From Agrobacterium arsenijevicii (lineage in GTDB: Bacteria > Pseudomonadota > Alphaproteobacteria > Rhizobiales > Rhizobiaceae): DNA of 64,000 nucleotides. Made by a program: the position numbers and the translations under genes. Below are positions 54,726 through 63,897 of this stretch, in pieces; position 1 is the stretch's first letter; each line of letters begins with the position of its first letter. The stretch spans positions 248,001 through 312,000 of the forward strand of contig JWIT01000002.1 of NCBI GenBank assembly GCA_000949895.1, in the 5' to 3' direction. The notes below the pieces were generated by a model, which had not been told where the DNA came from, did no database searches, and worked only from the letters and a program-made list of their open reading frames with translations.

Positions 54726-56573
54726 TCAGCCCTTTGTCGGCTTAGGCCCACGCTTTTCGAACGGCCGGTCCTTTTTGCCTTCGAATTTGGGCTTGTCGCC
54801 AAAGGCCTTTTTCTTTTTCCAGGGCTTGTCGTCGCCCTTGCGGTCGTCGCCTGGGCCGCCGGCATTATTCGGTTTGTTGAACTTCCGCTGGGCCGTGGCC
54901 GGGCGGGTGTCTTCACGGACACTGCCGGTCATTTCCGGCTTGCCTTCCAGCGCTTTCAGACGAATGCCCTTTTCGAGCATCATGTCCTTGCCGATGGCGG
55001 AGGTGAAACGGTCGACGGCATCGGCCGCCAGTTCCACGAAGGTCTCCGTCTGCTGCATGCGGATGGCGCCGATATCCTGACGGGTGATCTTGCCGAAACG
55101 GCAGAGCATGGGGATGAGCCAGCGCGGCTCGGCGCTCTGCTTGCGACCGACCGAAAGCGAAAACCATGCGCTGTCGGAGAAGTCGGAACGTTCGCGGCGC
55201 GGTGCATCGTTTTCAGGGGTTTCGAAGCTGTCGCGGCGCGGTTTGCGGGTATTGTCCAGCGCAACTTCGGTGATGTCCTCCGGGGCGGAACGTCCGGCGT
55301 GGTAAAGGCGCACGAAGGCGGCGGCGACTTTTTCCGCGCCATGCTGCTCGAGCAGCTGCTTCACGAAATCGCGTTCGTCGTCGGCCACGGCCTCGGTGAG
55401 CGCAGGATCGGCCAGAAGCCGGGCACCGTCGCGTTCAACGATCTCCTCGACCGAAGGCGGGCGAACCCATGCCGCGCTGACCTTGGCGCCTTCCAGAAGG
55501 CGTTCGGCCTTGCGGCGCTGGTTGACAGGCACCACGATGGCGCTGACGCCCTTCTGCCCGGCGCGGCCGGTACGGCCGGAACGGTGGAGAAGCGTTTCCG
55601 AATTGGTCGGCAGGTCGGCGTGGATAACCAGTTCGAGGCCGGGCAGGTCGATGCCGCGCGCGGCAACGTCGGTCGCCACGCAAACCCGGGCGCGGCCGTC
55701 ACGCATGGCCTGCAGCGCATGGGTGCGCTCGTTCTGGGTCAGTTCGCCTGACAGGGCCACGACGGAAAAGCCGCGGTTGTTGAGGCGGGCCGTCAGATGG
55801 TTCACGGCTGCACGGGTGGAGCAGAAAACGATGGCGTTGCGGGCTTCGTAAAAACGCAGCGCATTGATGATGGCGTTTTCGCGGTCGGAACCCGTCACCA
55901 AGAGGGCGCGGTATTCGATATCCACATGCTGCTTCTGTTCGGAAGCGGTGGCGATGCGAACGGCGTTCTTCTGGTAGCTTTCGGCAAGCTTGGCGATGCT
56001 GCGCGGAACGGTGGCCGAAAACATCAGCGTGCGGCGGGTCTCAGGCGATTCTTCCAGAATGAATTCCAGATCTTCGCGGAAGCCGAGATCAAGCATCTCG
56101 TCGGCCTCATCAAGCACCACGGCGCGCAGCGACGACAGATCGAGCGCGCCGCGCTTGATGTGGTCGCAGAGACGGCCGGGGGTGCCGACGATAATATGGG
56201 CGCCGCGTTCCAGTGCCCGGCGTTCGCTGCGGATATCCATGCCGCCAACGCAGGAAGCGATCGATACGCCAGCGAATTCATAAAGCCATTCCAGCTCGCG
56301 CTTGACCTGCATGGCCAATTCGCGGGTCGGCGCAATGGCAAGTGCCAGCGGCGCGGAGGCCTGACCGAAACGGGGGTTTTCCGACAGCAGCGTGGTCGCG
56401 AGCGCAATGCCGAAGGCAACTGTCTTGCCGGAGCCGGTCTGCGCGGAGACCAATGCGTCCTTGTCGGCGAGTTCCGGCGAAAGCATGGCCTTCTGCACGG
56501 GGGTCAAATCTTTGTAGCCGCGTTTTTCCAACGCCTGCGCGATCGCCGGGGCGATACCCTGGGTGTCTGTCAT
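54726..56573 (-). CDS. DEAD-box RNA helicase, DeaD/DbpA type
   Basis: A 615-aa helicase. Motifs in order: Q motif (DLTPVQKAML, near 20), motif I AQTGSGKT (near 40), PTRELA, DEADE (near 152), SAT, and HRSGRTGRAG (near 335). A DbpA-type RNA-binding domain lies near residues 475-550 (WLIPMLCRFGKITRQDIGAIRMQQTETFVEL) and a basic Lys/Pro/Gly-rich tail ends the protein. It unwinds structured RNA, in ribosome assembly or cold adaptation in related species. Monocistronic. Confidence 0.92.
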   Translation of the reverse strand: MTDTQGIAPAIAQALEKRGYKDLTPVQKAMLSPELADKDALVSAQTGSGKTVAFGIALATTLLSENPRFGQASAPLALAIAPTRELAMQVKRELEWLYEFAGVSIASCVGGMDIRSERRALERGAHIIVGTPGRLCDHIKRGALDLSSLRAVVLDEADEMLDLGFREDLEFILEESPETRRTLMFSATVPRSIAKLAESYQKNAVRIATASEQKQHVDIEYRALLVTGSDRENAIINALRFYEARNAIVFCSTRAAVNHLTARLNNRGFSVVALSGELTQNERTHALQAMRDGRARVCVATDVAARGIDLPGLELVIHADLPTNSETLLHRSGRTGRAGQKGVSAIVVPVNQRRKAERLLEGAKVSAAWVRPPSVEEIVERDGARLLADPALTEAVADDERDFVKQLLEQHGAEKVAAAFVRLYHAGRSAPEDITEVALDNTRKPRRDSFETPENDAPRRERSDFSDSAWFSLSVGRKQSAEPRWLIPMLCRFGKITRQDIGAIRMQQTETFVELAADAVDRFTSAIGKDMMLEKGIRLKALEGKPEMTGSVREDTRPATAQRKFNKPNNAGGPGDDRKGDDKPWKKKKAFGDKPKFEGKKDRPFEKRGPKPTKG

Positions 56574-56953
56574 CTACCGTCTTTCGGATATGAAGCTGCC
56601 CGCATCCGCCCGAAACCAATAGGTCCGGGGCAGCCGATGCAGGCCATTACGGCCATCTGGCCGGTTGCATTGCCGCGCTCCATACTGCGAATAGGCCCGT
56701 TTGTACAGTGCACTGCGGTACGCTCTTTCACTGTATCGCATGTGGCTGCCTGCTCCATCCCGCCATCTTCTTTCGCCGGGGGTATAAAAAAAGGCGTACC
56801 GCATGGTTCATAAACGGCATTGCGTGCCCCCCGCCTTTTCGCTAAGAGACCCGCAACTTGAGGCTCTTTATCAAAAAAGAGCCGACTGGGTTTGTTCTTG
56901 TCCGCACCCGAAAATCGGGCTGGCGGAAAAAAGGGATGGTACTGGTCAAGGCT
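56574..56953. other. 380-base divergent gap between the helicase gene and lysC, with stem-loops
   Basis: No coding sequence I can support. It holds a long-loop dyad (AAAAGGCG, 56789-56796; CGCCTTTT, 56832-56839) and a 7-bp hairpin (GGCTCTT, 56862-56868; AAGAGCC, 56877-56883) in the lysC leader. On the minus strand the first dyad is followed by T's and could be a terminator of an unrecognised small transcript. Confidence 0.5.
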
Positions 56954-58231
56954 ATGGCTCGCATTGTCATGAAATTCGGCGGCACGTCCGTCGCGAACCT
57001 CGAACGCATTCACAATGTCGCACGGCATGTGAAACGCGAAGTGGATGCCGGCCATGAAGTGGCCGTGGTCGTTTCCGCCATGTCCGGCAAAACCAACGAA
57101 TTGGTGGACTGGGTGCAGAATGCTGCGAAGGTGGCCGGCGCCAACGCCGCCTCCTTCTACGATGCGCGCGAATATGACGCGGTCGTTGCGTCCGGCGAAC
57201 AGGTGACGTCAGGTCTTCTGGCGATCACGCTGCAATCCATGGGCATCAACGCACGCTCCTGGCAGGGCTGGCAGATCCCGATCCGCACCGACAATGCGCA
57301 TGGCGCTGCCCGCATTCTCGAGATTGACGGTTCGGATATCGTCCACCGCATGGGCGAGGGTCAGGTTGCCGTTGTTGCCGGTTTCCAGGGCATCGGTCCG
57401 GACAACCGCATCGCGACGCTCGGTCGCGGCGGTTCGGACACATCAGCCGTTGCCATCGCCGCCGCTGTCAAGGCGGATCGTTGCGATATCTATACCGACG
57501 TTGACGGTGTCTACACCACCGATCCGCGCATCGAGCCCAAGGCTCGCCGCATGAAGAAGATCGCTTTCGAGGAAATGCTCGAAATGGCGTCTCTCGGCGC
57601 GAAGGTTCTGCAGGTTCGCTCCGTCGAGCTTGCCATGGTACACAAGGTGCGCACCTTCGTTCGCTCCAGTTTCGAGGATCCCGATGCACCGGGCATGGGT
57701 GACCTCATCAACCCGCCCGGTACTTTGATTTGTGACGAGGATGAAATCGTGGAACAGGAAGTCGTAACCGGTATCGCCTATGCCAAGGATGAAGCACAGA
57801 TCTCGCTGCGCCGCGTGGCCGACCGTCCGGGCGTCTCCGCTGCGATCTTCGGGCCATTGGCGGAAGCGCATATCAACGTCGACATGATCGTGCAGAACAT
57901 CTCTGAAGATGGTTCGCGCACAGACATGACCTTTACCGTTCCTTCGGGCGACGTTGCCAAGGCTCTTCGCGTTCTGGACGAAAACAAGGCCCAGATCGGT
58001 TTCGACGTTGCACAGAACGAGACCGGCCTTGCCAAGGTTTCGGTCATCGGCATTGGCATGCGCAGCCACGCCGGCGTTGCCGCCAGTGCCTTCAAGGCGC
58101 TTGCCGAGAAGAACATCAACATCAAGGCCATCACCACCTCCGAGATCAAGATTTCGATCCTGATCGACGGCGCCTATGCCGAACTGGCCGTTCGTACTTT
58201 GCATTCTGCTTACGGTCTCGATAAGAACTAA
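56954..58231 (+). CDS. lysC: Aspartate kinase
   Basis: A 425-aa cytoplasmic kinase that makes aspartyl-4-phosphate, first step towards lysine, threonine, methionine and diaminopimelate. VMKFGGTSVA begins near residue 5, GRGGSDTSAVAIAAA near residue 157 and YTDVDGVYTTDPR near 180 belong to the catalytic domain; two ACT regulatory domains fill the C-terminal third (for example VADRPGVSAAIFGPLAEAHINVDMIVQN), where lysine/threonine feedback acts. The ATG at 56954 fits the family; two in-frame ATGs upstream (56858, 56936) would add an atypical tail. Its product, after reduction, is the substrate of the carboxyspermidine dehydrogenase encoded upstream. Confidence 0.93.
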   Translation: MARIVMKFGGTSVANLERIHNVARHVKREVDAGHEVAVVVSAMSGKTNELVDWVQNAAKVAGANAASFYDAREYDAVVASGEQVTSGLLAITLQSMGINARSWQGWQIPIRTDNAHGAARILEIDGSDIVHRMGEGQVAVVAGFQGIGPDNRIATLGRGGSDTSAVAIAAAVKADRCDIYTDVDGVYTTDPRIEPKARRMKKIAFEEMLEMASLGAKVLQVRSVELAMVHKVRTFVRSSFEDPDAPGMGDLINPPGTLICDEDEIVEQEVVTGIAYAKDEAQISLRRVADRPGVSAAIFGPLAEAHINVDMIVQNISEDGSRTDMTFTVPSGDVAKALRVLDENKAQIGFDVAQNETGLAKVSVIGIGMRSHAGVAASAFKALAEKNINIKAITTSEIKISILIDGAYAELAVRTLHSAYGLDKN

Positions 58232-58239
58232 GTTCGAGA

Positions 58240-58323
58240 CATCGGTTCCCGATGCTCCGATTCTTCGGAGTTGCGTTCTTCCGATGTGGCGTTTCATGAA
58301 AGCGTGTCCCTTGCGGGACGCGC
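58240..58323 (+). other. Three consecutive hairpins between lysC and ptsP
   Basis: CATCGG/CCGATG (58240-58245; 58249-58254), CTCCGA/TCGGAG (58255-58260; 58265-58270) and a 9-bp stem GCGTGTCCC/GGGACGCGC with one G-U pair (58302-58310; 58315-58323). None has a good T tail, so they may stabilise the lysC 3' end or attenuate ptsP instead of terminating. Confidence 0.5.
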
Positions 58324-58406
58324 TTCTCGCGCTATAAATTTTTAAATGACGTTTTGATTCTCGAATATTATGACATTCGGATCGGAAGCGTCGGGGAGCA
58401 AACGCG

Positions 58407-60674
58407 ATGAGAGACCTTTCTGCAGGTCCGCGCGTCCTGCTAAAGCGGCTGCGCGAAATGATGGCGGAGCACCTTGAGCCGCAGGACCGTCTGGACCAGA
58501 TCGTCCGTCAGATAGCCAGCAACATGGTGGCGGAGGTTTGCTCGGTCTACGTGCTGCGTTCCGACAGCGTGCTGGAGCTTTATGCCACCGAAGGTCTCAA
58601 CAAGGATGCCGTGCATCTTGCCCAGCTGAAAATGGGGCAGGGTCTTGTCGGCACCATTGCCGCTTCTGCCCAACCTCTCAATCTTTCCGATGCACAGGCG
58701 CATCCGGCTTTCCGCTATCTGCCTGAAACCGGTGAAGAAATTTATCATTCCTTCCTCGGCGTGCCGATTTTGCGCTCCGGTCGCACTCTTGGCGTTCTTG
58801 TGGTCCAGAACAAGGTCAGCCGAACGTACCGGGAGGATGAAGTTGAAGCGCTCGAAACAACCGCGATGCTCATCGCTGAAATAGTGGCGAGCGGAGAATT
58901 GAAAAAGATCACCCGCCCCGGCGTGGAGCTGGACCTGACGCGTGCCGTTTCCATCGATGGCGATGCTTACGGCGAAGGCATCGGTCTTGGTCACGTCGTA
59001 CTGCACGACCCCCGCATCGTCGTCACCAATCTGCTGAACGAGGATGCCGATACGGAAATCCTGCGTCTTGCCGACGCCATCGGTTCGCTGCGCCTGTCGA
59101 TCGATGACATGTTGCAGCGCCGTGACGTGCCGACCGAAGGAGAGCATCGCGAGGTTCTCGAGACCTACCGCATGTTCGCCCACGATCAGGGCTGGGTGCG
59201 GCGCATGGAAGAAGCTATCCGCAACGGTCTGACGGCGGAAGCTGCGGTTGAGAAAGTGCAGAGCGACACCAAGGCGCGCATGATGCGCCTGACCGATCCC
59301 TATCTTCGCGAGCGCATGCATGATTTTGACGATCTCGCCAACCGGCTGCTGCGTCAGCTGATCGGTTTCGGCGGGCGCAGCCCCGAGCAGGATTTTCCGC
59401 TGGATGCCATCGTACTGGCGCGCGCCATGGGTGCCGCCGAATTGCTGGACTATCCGCGTGAGAAACTCCGCGGTCTGGTGCTGGAAGACGGCGCGGTGAC
59501 GAGCCACGTCGTCATCGTGGCTCGCGCCATGGGCATTCCGATCATCGGGCAGGCGACGGGCATCGTGGCACTTGCCGAAAATAACGATCCCATCATCATC
59601 GACGGTGATGACGGCCAGGTGCATTTGCGCCCGATGTCGGATTTGCAGCGGGCCTATGAGGAAAAAGTGCGCCTGCGCGCCAAGCGGCAGGAGCAGTTCC
59701 GCGCGCTTCGCAATGTCGAGCCGATCACCAAGGATGGCCAGAGGGTCAACCTCAAGATGAATGCGGGTCTTCTCGTGGACCTGCCGCAGCTCGAGGAATC
59801 CGGCGCCGATGGTATCGGCCTGTTCCGCACCGAGCTGCAATTCATGATCGCCTCCAACATGCCGAAAGGCGAGGAGCAGGAAGCTTTTTACCGGTCCGTT
59901 TTGCGGCAGGCCAAGGGGAAGAGCGTCACTTTCCGCACGCTGGATATCGGCGGCGACAAGGTCGTTTCCTATATGCGCGGTCAGGAAGAGGAAAATCCGG
60001 CGCTGGGCTGGCGGGCAATCCGCCTGTCGCTCGACCGTCCGGGCCTGATGCGCACGCAGATGCGCGCGCTTCTGCGCGCCGCCTCGGGTGCTGAACTGCA
60101 CATGATGTTGCCGATGGTGACGGAGGTTTCCGAAATCCGCGCGGCGCGCGATCTGCTTCAGAAGGAAGTGCAGCACCTTTCGAAATTCAGCCATGCGCTT
60201 CCGAAAAAGCTGCAATTCGGCGCGATGCTGGAAGTGCCTTCGCTGATGTGGCAGCTCGATGAGCTGATGCAGGAAGTGGATTTCGTCTCCGTCGGTTCGA
60301 ACGATCTGTTCCAGTTTTCCATGGCGGTCGATCGTGGCAACGCCCGGGTTTCGGATCGTTTCGACAATCTCGGCAAGCCGTTCCTGCGCATTCTGCGTGA
60401 TATCGTGCGCGCCGGCGAAAAGCATCACACCTCGGTCACGCTTTGCGGTGAAATGGCAAGCAAGCCGCTTTCGGCCATGGCTTTGATCGGCCTCGGGTTC
60501 CGTTCGGTTTCCATGTCGCCGACGGCGATCGGCCCGGTCAAGGCCATGCTGCTCGGGCTTGATGCCGCGCGACTTGCCGATGAGCTGAATGCCGCGCTTG
60601 ACGATCACAATTCGCTGGAAAGCGCGCGCGAGGTGTTGTTACGCTTTGCCGCGACGCATTCCATTCCCATTTAA
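58407..60674 (+). CDS. ptsP: Phosphoenolpyruvate-protein phosphotransferase PtsP (enzyme I-Ntr)
   Basis: A 755-aa enzyme. Residues 20-160 form a GAF domain (QIASNMVAEVCSVYVLRSD; HSFLGVPILRSGRTLGVLVVQN), followed by an enzyme I N-terminal domain, the swivelling domain with phospho-His in AVTSHVVIVARAMG near residue 365, and the PEP-binding barrel with the catalytic Cys in TLCGEMASKP near 680. It passes phosphate from PEP to NPr and EIIA-Ntr and links nitrogen/carbon state (GAF senses glutamine or related) to cell regulation; it does not import sugar. Length is normal. It precedes prfA by 28 bases. Confidence 0.95.
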   Translation: MRDLSAGPRVLLKRLREMMAEHLEPQDRLDQIVRQIASNMVAEVCSVYVLRSDSVLELYATEGLNKDAVHLAQLKMGQGLVGTIAASAQPLNLSDAQAHPAFRYLPETGEEIYHSFLGVPILRSGRTLGVLVVQNKVSRTYREDEVEALETTAMLIAEIVASGELKKITRPGVELDLTRAVSIDGDAYGEGIGLGHVVLHDPRIVVTNLLNEDADTEILRLADAIGSLRLSIDDMLQRRDVPTEGEHREVLETYRMFAHDQGWVRRMEEAIRNGLTAEAAVEKVQSDTKARMMRLTDPYLRERMHDFDDLANRLLRQLIGFGGRSPEQDFPLDAIVLARAMGAAELLDYPREKLRGLVLEDGAVTSHVVIVARAMGIPIIGQATGIVALAENNDPIIIDGDDGQVHLRPMSDLQRAYEEKVRLRAKRQEQFRALRNVEPITKDGQRVNLKMNAGLLVDLPQLEESGADGIGLFRTELQFMIASNMPKGEEQEAFYRSVLRQAKGKSVTFRTLDIGGDKVVSYMRGQEEENPALGWRAIRLSLDRPGLMRTQMRALLRAASGAELHMMLPMVTEVSEIRAARDLLQKEVQHLSKFSHALPKKLQFGAMLEVPSLMWQLDELMQEVDFVSVGSNDLFQFSMAVDRGNARVSDRFDNLGKPFLRILRDIVRAGEKHHTSVTLCGEMASKPLSAMALIGLGFRSVSMSPTAIGPVKAMLLGLDAARLADELNAALDDHNSLESAREVLLRFAATHSIPI

Positions 60675-60702
60675 ACGACCTGTTTCATAATCGGAGTGAC
60701 TG

Positions 60703-61785
60703 GTGGCGAAGCTTCCCGTCGAAAAAATGCGCGAACTGGAAAGGCGTTTCGGAGAGATCGAAGCGCGAATGTCGGCTGGTCCGGCAGCGGACGTCTATGT
60801 GAAGCTGGCTTCGGAATATTCCGAACTTGAGCCGGTGGTGAAGAAAGTCCGCGAATACGAGAAGGCAGTCTCTGAAGCCGCCGATCTTGAGGCGCTGCTT
60901 GCCGACAAGACGACCGACAAGGATATGCGTGATCTGGCGGAAATGGAGCTGCCGGAGGTCGAGGCCCGCATCGGCGAGCTTGAGAAGGACATGCAGGTCC
61001 TGCTGCTTCCCAAGGATGCGGCGGACGAAAAAAGCGCGATCCTCGAAATCCGCGCCGGTACCGGCGGGTCCGAAGCGGCGCTTTTCGCCGGTGATCTGTT
61101 TCGCATGTATGAGCGCTTCGCATCGACCAAGGGCTGGAAAGTCGAGGTTCTTTCCGCCAGCGAAGGCGAAGCGGGTGGTTACAAGGAAATCATTGCCACG
61201 ATCAGCGGGCGAGGGGTGTTTTCCAAGCTGAAATTCGAATCCGGCGTTCACCGGGTGCAGCGCGTGCCGGAGACGGAAGCGAGCGGCCGCATCCACACCT
61301 CCGCCGCCACCGTTGCAGTTTTGCCGGAGGCGGAGGATATCGATGTCGAAATCCGCCCGGAAGATATTCGCATCGATACGATGCGTGCTTCGGGTGCCGG
61401 CGGCCAGCACGTCAACACCACCGACTCCGCCGTTCGCATCACCCATCTTCCGACGGGTTTGATCGTCACCAGTTCGGAAAAATCCCAGCACCAGAACCGT
61501 GCCAAGGCCATGCAGGTTCTGCGTTCGCGCCTCTACGATATCGAACGTCAGAAGGTGGAGAGCGAGCGTTCCGCCGACCGCAAGAGCCAGGTCGGCTCAG
61601 GCGACCGTTCCGAGCGCATCCGCACCTACAATTTTCCGCAGGGGCGCGTCACCGATCATCGCATCAACCTGACCCTCTACAAGCTCGACCGGATGATCGA
61701 GGGCGAGATCGACGAGCTTGTCGACGCGTTGATTGCCGATTATCAGGCCGGTCAGCTTGCCCAGCTCGGCGAACAACAGCTTTGA
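60703..61785 (+). CDS. prfA: Peptide chain release factor 1
   Basis: A 360-aa factor that ends translation at UAA and UAG. The GGQ loop is at residues 233-235 within [20 protein letters not shown]; the stop-codon recognition region PETEASG-like [16 protein letters not shown] lies near 186-200. It uses a GTG start at 60703 with CGGAG just ahead; the family begins MAKLP. It overlaps prmC by 4 bases. Confidence 0.96.
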   Translation: MAKLPVEKMRELERRFGEIEARMSAGPAADVYVKLASEYSELEPVVKKVREYEKAVSEAADLEALLADKTTDKDMRDLAEMELPEVEARIGELEKDMQVLLLPKDAADEKSAILEIRAGTGGSEAALFAGDLFRMYERFASTKGWKVEVLSASEGEAGGYKEIIATISGRGVFSKLKFESGVHRVQRVPETEASGRIHTSAATVAVLPEAEDIDVEIRPEDIRIDTMRASGAGGQHVNTTDSAVRITHLPTGLIVTSSEKSQHQNRAKAMQVLRSRLYDIERQKVESERSADRKSQVGSGDRSERIRTYNFPQGRVTDHRINLTLYKLDRMIEGEIDELVDALIADYQAGQLAQLGEQQL

Positions 61786-62651
61786 GCGGCGGCGTTGACC
61801 AAACGGTCTCGACCGAGCTTGCCGCAGCCCGCAAACGGTTGCAGGCGGCTGGCATCGCCGATCCGCTTCTCGATGCGCGCCTGCTGATTGCGGAGGTCAC
61901 CGGTTTCTCGCTGACCGATTTCGTGATGAAACCGGACCATCCCGTTACCCCGGAAGAGAGCGCACGCATCGCCGCCATGATTGCAAGGCGGGCAGGCGGA
62001 GAACCGGTGCACCGCATTCTCGGCCACCGCGAGTTTCATGGCCTTGATCTTCTTTTGTCGAAGGAGACGCTCGAACCTCGCCCGGATACGGAGGTTCTTG
62101 TCGACACGCTGTTACCCGCTTTGAAAAAAGCTGTTGCGGATAAGGGCAGTGCGCGCATTCTGGATCTGGGTACGGGCACGGGTGCGATCTGTCTGGCGCT
62201 TCTGAAAGAATGCCCGGAAGCGACCGGCATCGGCAGCGATATTTCCGCCGATGCGCTGGAAACAGCGGCCAAAAATGCCGCCCGCAATCGTCTCGCCTCG
62301 CGTTTCGAAACCACGCGTAGCGACTGGTTTGAAAAAATCTCTGGCAGCTTTGACATAATTGTGTCGAATCCGCCTTATATAAGAAGTGACATCGTCACAA
62401 CGCTAGACCGAGAGGTTCGTCATCACGATCCGATGGCGGCGCTGGACGGAGGTCAGGACGGCCTTGCACCGTACCGCCTCATCGCTGCCGACGCAGGCCG
62501 CTTTCTTGTGGAAAACGGGATAGTCGGTGTGGAGATCGGTTTCGATCAAAGGCTTGATGTTTCCGCTATATTTGCGTCCCACGGCTTCTCTCTTCTCGAT
62601 GCCGTGAAGGATTATGGCGACAACGATAGAGTTTTGACCTTCCGGAGATAG
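61782..62651 (+). CDS. prmC: Peptide chain release factor N5-glutamine methyltransferase
   Basis: A 289-aa S-adenosylmethionine-dependent enzyme that methylates the Gln of the GGQ loop in release factors. The SAM site [16 protein letters not shown] is near residue 125, and the catalytic NPPY is at residues 196-199. The N-terminal helical domain recognises the factor. Its start is a TTG that overlaps the prfA stop (TTGA); no ATG lies at a suitable place, so translation is coupled to prfA. Confidence 0.93.
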   Translation: MSGGVDQTVSTELAAARKRLQAAGIADPLLDARLLIAEVTGFSLTDFVMKPDHPVTPEESARIAAMIARRAGGEPVHRILGHREFHGLDLLLSKETLEPRPDTEVLVDTLLPALKKAVADKGSARILDLGTGTGAICLALLKECPEATGIGSDISADALETAAKNAARNRLASRFETTRSDWFEKISGSFDIIVSNPPYIRSDIVTTLDREVRHHDPMAALDGGQDGLAPYRLIAADAGRFLVENGIVGVEIGFDQRLDVSAIFASHGFSLLDAVKDYGDNDRVLTFRR

Positions 62652-63048
62652 TTGTTCGCGATATGTCTGCGGATTATTTGCAAGGATATTTTGCACAGCA
62701 AAAGAAAAGGCTTGGATTTCCGCATGAAGCGGGATAGTTTGCCGCCACATGCCGGGTGGCTGAGGACGAATTTAGATTCGTCAGGGTATGGGTCTCAGTC
62801 CCGAAGCGGGTTCTTTTTAGAACCCTGAAGGCTGGGCGTTTCCGGCATGTGAATCAGTAAACTTTGTTCGCAGGTGGCTCGTTGCAGCATTTTGCGCGAC
62901 CGGTCGTCATACGCGAGGTCTTGTCTGGGGTTATCTTCAGCAGGGCGCGTAATGGAGCAATTTCAGGAAAAATTTCCAGCGGTTTTCCGCCCGGAATTGC
63001 ATGAAAATAACCAGATTGTCAGCAAAACAGAATTCAGGTGAGCAATTG
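62652..63048. other. 397-base gap between prmC and the DUF4167 gene
   Basis: No coding sequence that I can support. Its central part (62746-62851) holds the RNA-like fold listed separately; the rest, with A/T-rich bases near 62670-62720, must hold the promoter of the DUF4167 gene. Confidence 0.5.
62746..62851. ncRNA. Candidate structured RNA closed by a perfect 10-bp stem
   Basis: CACATGCCGG (62746-62755) pairs exactly with CCGGCATGTG (62842-62851). Inside lie two perfect hairpins: GACGAA/TTCGTC (62765-62770; 62777-62782) and GGGTTCT/AGAACCC (62808-62814; 62819-62825). CAGGGT (62782-62787) can also pair with ACCCTG (62822-62827), competing with the second hairpin. This multi-branched pattern resembles a small RNA or cis-regulatory leader of the DUF4167 gene. 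I do not recognise a named family and the strand is not certain, though the plus strand is favoured by the downstream gene. Confidence 0.5.
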
Positions 63049-63840
63049 ATGAGGCCAGGACAGCAAAACAAGCGCGGCCGGGGGCGTGGAAGCAACAACA
63101 ACAATAACAATGGTGGCGGTAACAACAACAACTTCAACCGCAAGGGCGGTAACCCGCTCACCAGGACTTATGACAGCTCCGGTCCCGATGTTAAGATTCG
63201 TGGCACAGCCCAGCACATAGCGGAAAAATACGCCACCCTTGCGCGGGATGCGCAGAGTGCTGGCGACCGCGTGATCGCTGAAAACTATCTGCAGCACGCT
63301 GAACACTATAATCGTATCATTGCAACGGCTCAGGCTCAGATGCAGGAGCGTTTCCAGCGCGACGATCGTGGCGAATACAATGCTGCTGACGGCGACGATA
63401 TGGATATGAACGACGGCGACGATGGTGCATCGCAGCAGCAGTTCGAACAGTCGGAACGGGTTCAGCAGCCGGAGCGCCAGGAACGACAGGAGCGCGCCGA
63501 GCGGTCCGAACCGCGTCAGGAACGCCGCGAGCGTCCGGACCGCCGTGAACGTCAGGAGCGCCAGCCGCGTCAGCCGCAGGTTTCGGACGAACAGCAGCAG
63601 CCGGTGTACGACGCCAGCCAGGCGCCTCAGCCCGTAATCGAAGGCACGCCCATGGAAGTGGCCGTCGAGGAAGAACAGCAGCAGACTGAAGCGCCTGCGA
63701 CTGCGCCGAAGACCCGCCGCACCACCGGCCCACGCCCGCGTCGTCCGCGCCGCACCGCAACCGCGGAAGGTGCCGAAGGCGAAGATGCGCCAGCCGGCGA
63801 CGAAGCGACACCAGCCACGCTGGAAAACGCTGCCGAATAA
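63049..63840 (+). CDS. DUF4167 protein, putative RNA-binding
   Basis: A 263-aa basic, low-complexity protein. It begins MRPGQQNKRGRGRG and an Asn/Gly-rich stretch, the usual start of DUF4167 proteins, then the conserved domain near residues 35-105 (LTRTYDSSGPDVKIRGTAQHIAEKYATLARDAQSAGDR; AENYLQHAEHYNRI). The remainder is rich in Arg, Glu, Gln and Pro and ends in an acidic Ala-rich tail. Function unknown; the RG and N-rich N-terminus suggests RNA binding. I use the ATG at 63049, as the family starts there; an in-frame ATG at 63001 is less likely. Confidence 0.88.
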   Translation: MRPGQQNKRGRGRGSNNNNNNGGGNNNNFNRKGGNPLTRTYDSSGPDVKIRGTAQHIAEKYATLARDAQSAGDRVIAENYLQHAEHYNRIIATAQAQMQERFQRDDRGEYNAADGDDMDMNDGDDGASQQQFEQSERVQQPERQERQERAERSEPRQERRERPDRRERQERQPRQPQVSDEQQQPVYDASQAPQPVIEGTPMEVAVEEEQQQTEAPATAPKTRRTTGPRPRRPRRTATAEGAEGEDAPAGDEATPATLENAAE

Positions 63841-63867
63841 GCAGGGTTTTAAAAAACACGCGATTGA

Positions 63868-63897
63868 AAAACTCCGGCTTGCCGGAGTTTTTTGTTT
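63868..63897 (+). terminator. Terminator after the DUF4167 gene
   Basis: Stem AAACTCCGGC/GCCGGAGTTT (63869-63878; 63881-63890) followed by TTTGTTTTT. The last 100 bases of the window hold no feature that I can identify. Confidence 0.85.

Noticed and set aside
58440..60608. 722-codon minus-strand open frame
   Set aside because: Antisense to ptsP; His-, Arg- and Gln-rich composition typical of shadow frames.
62750..62848. tRNA-like arms (GTGGCTGAGG and GGGTTC...GAACCC)
   Set aside because: Acceptor, anticodon and T-arm spacing do not fit: 16 bases separate the T-like arm from the closing stem, and no anticodon arm of the right size is formed.
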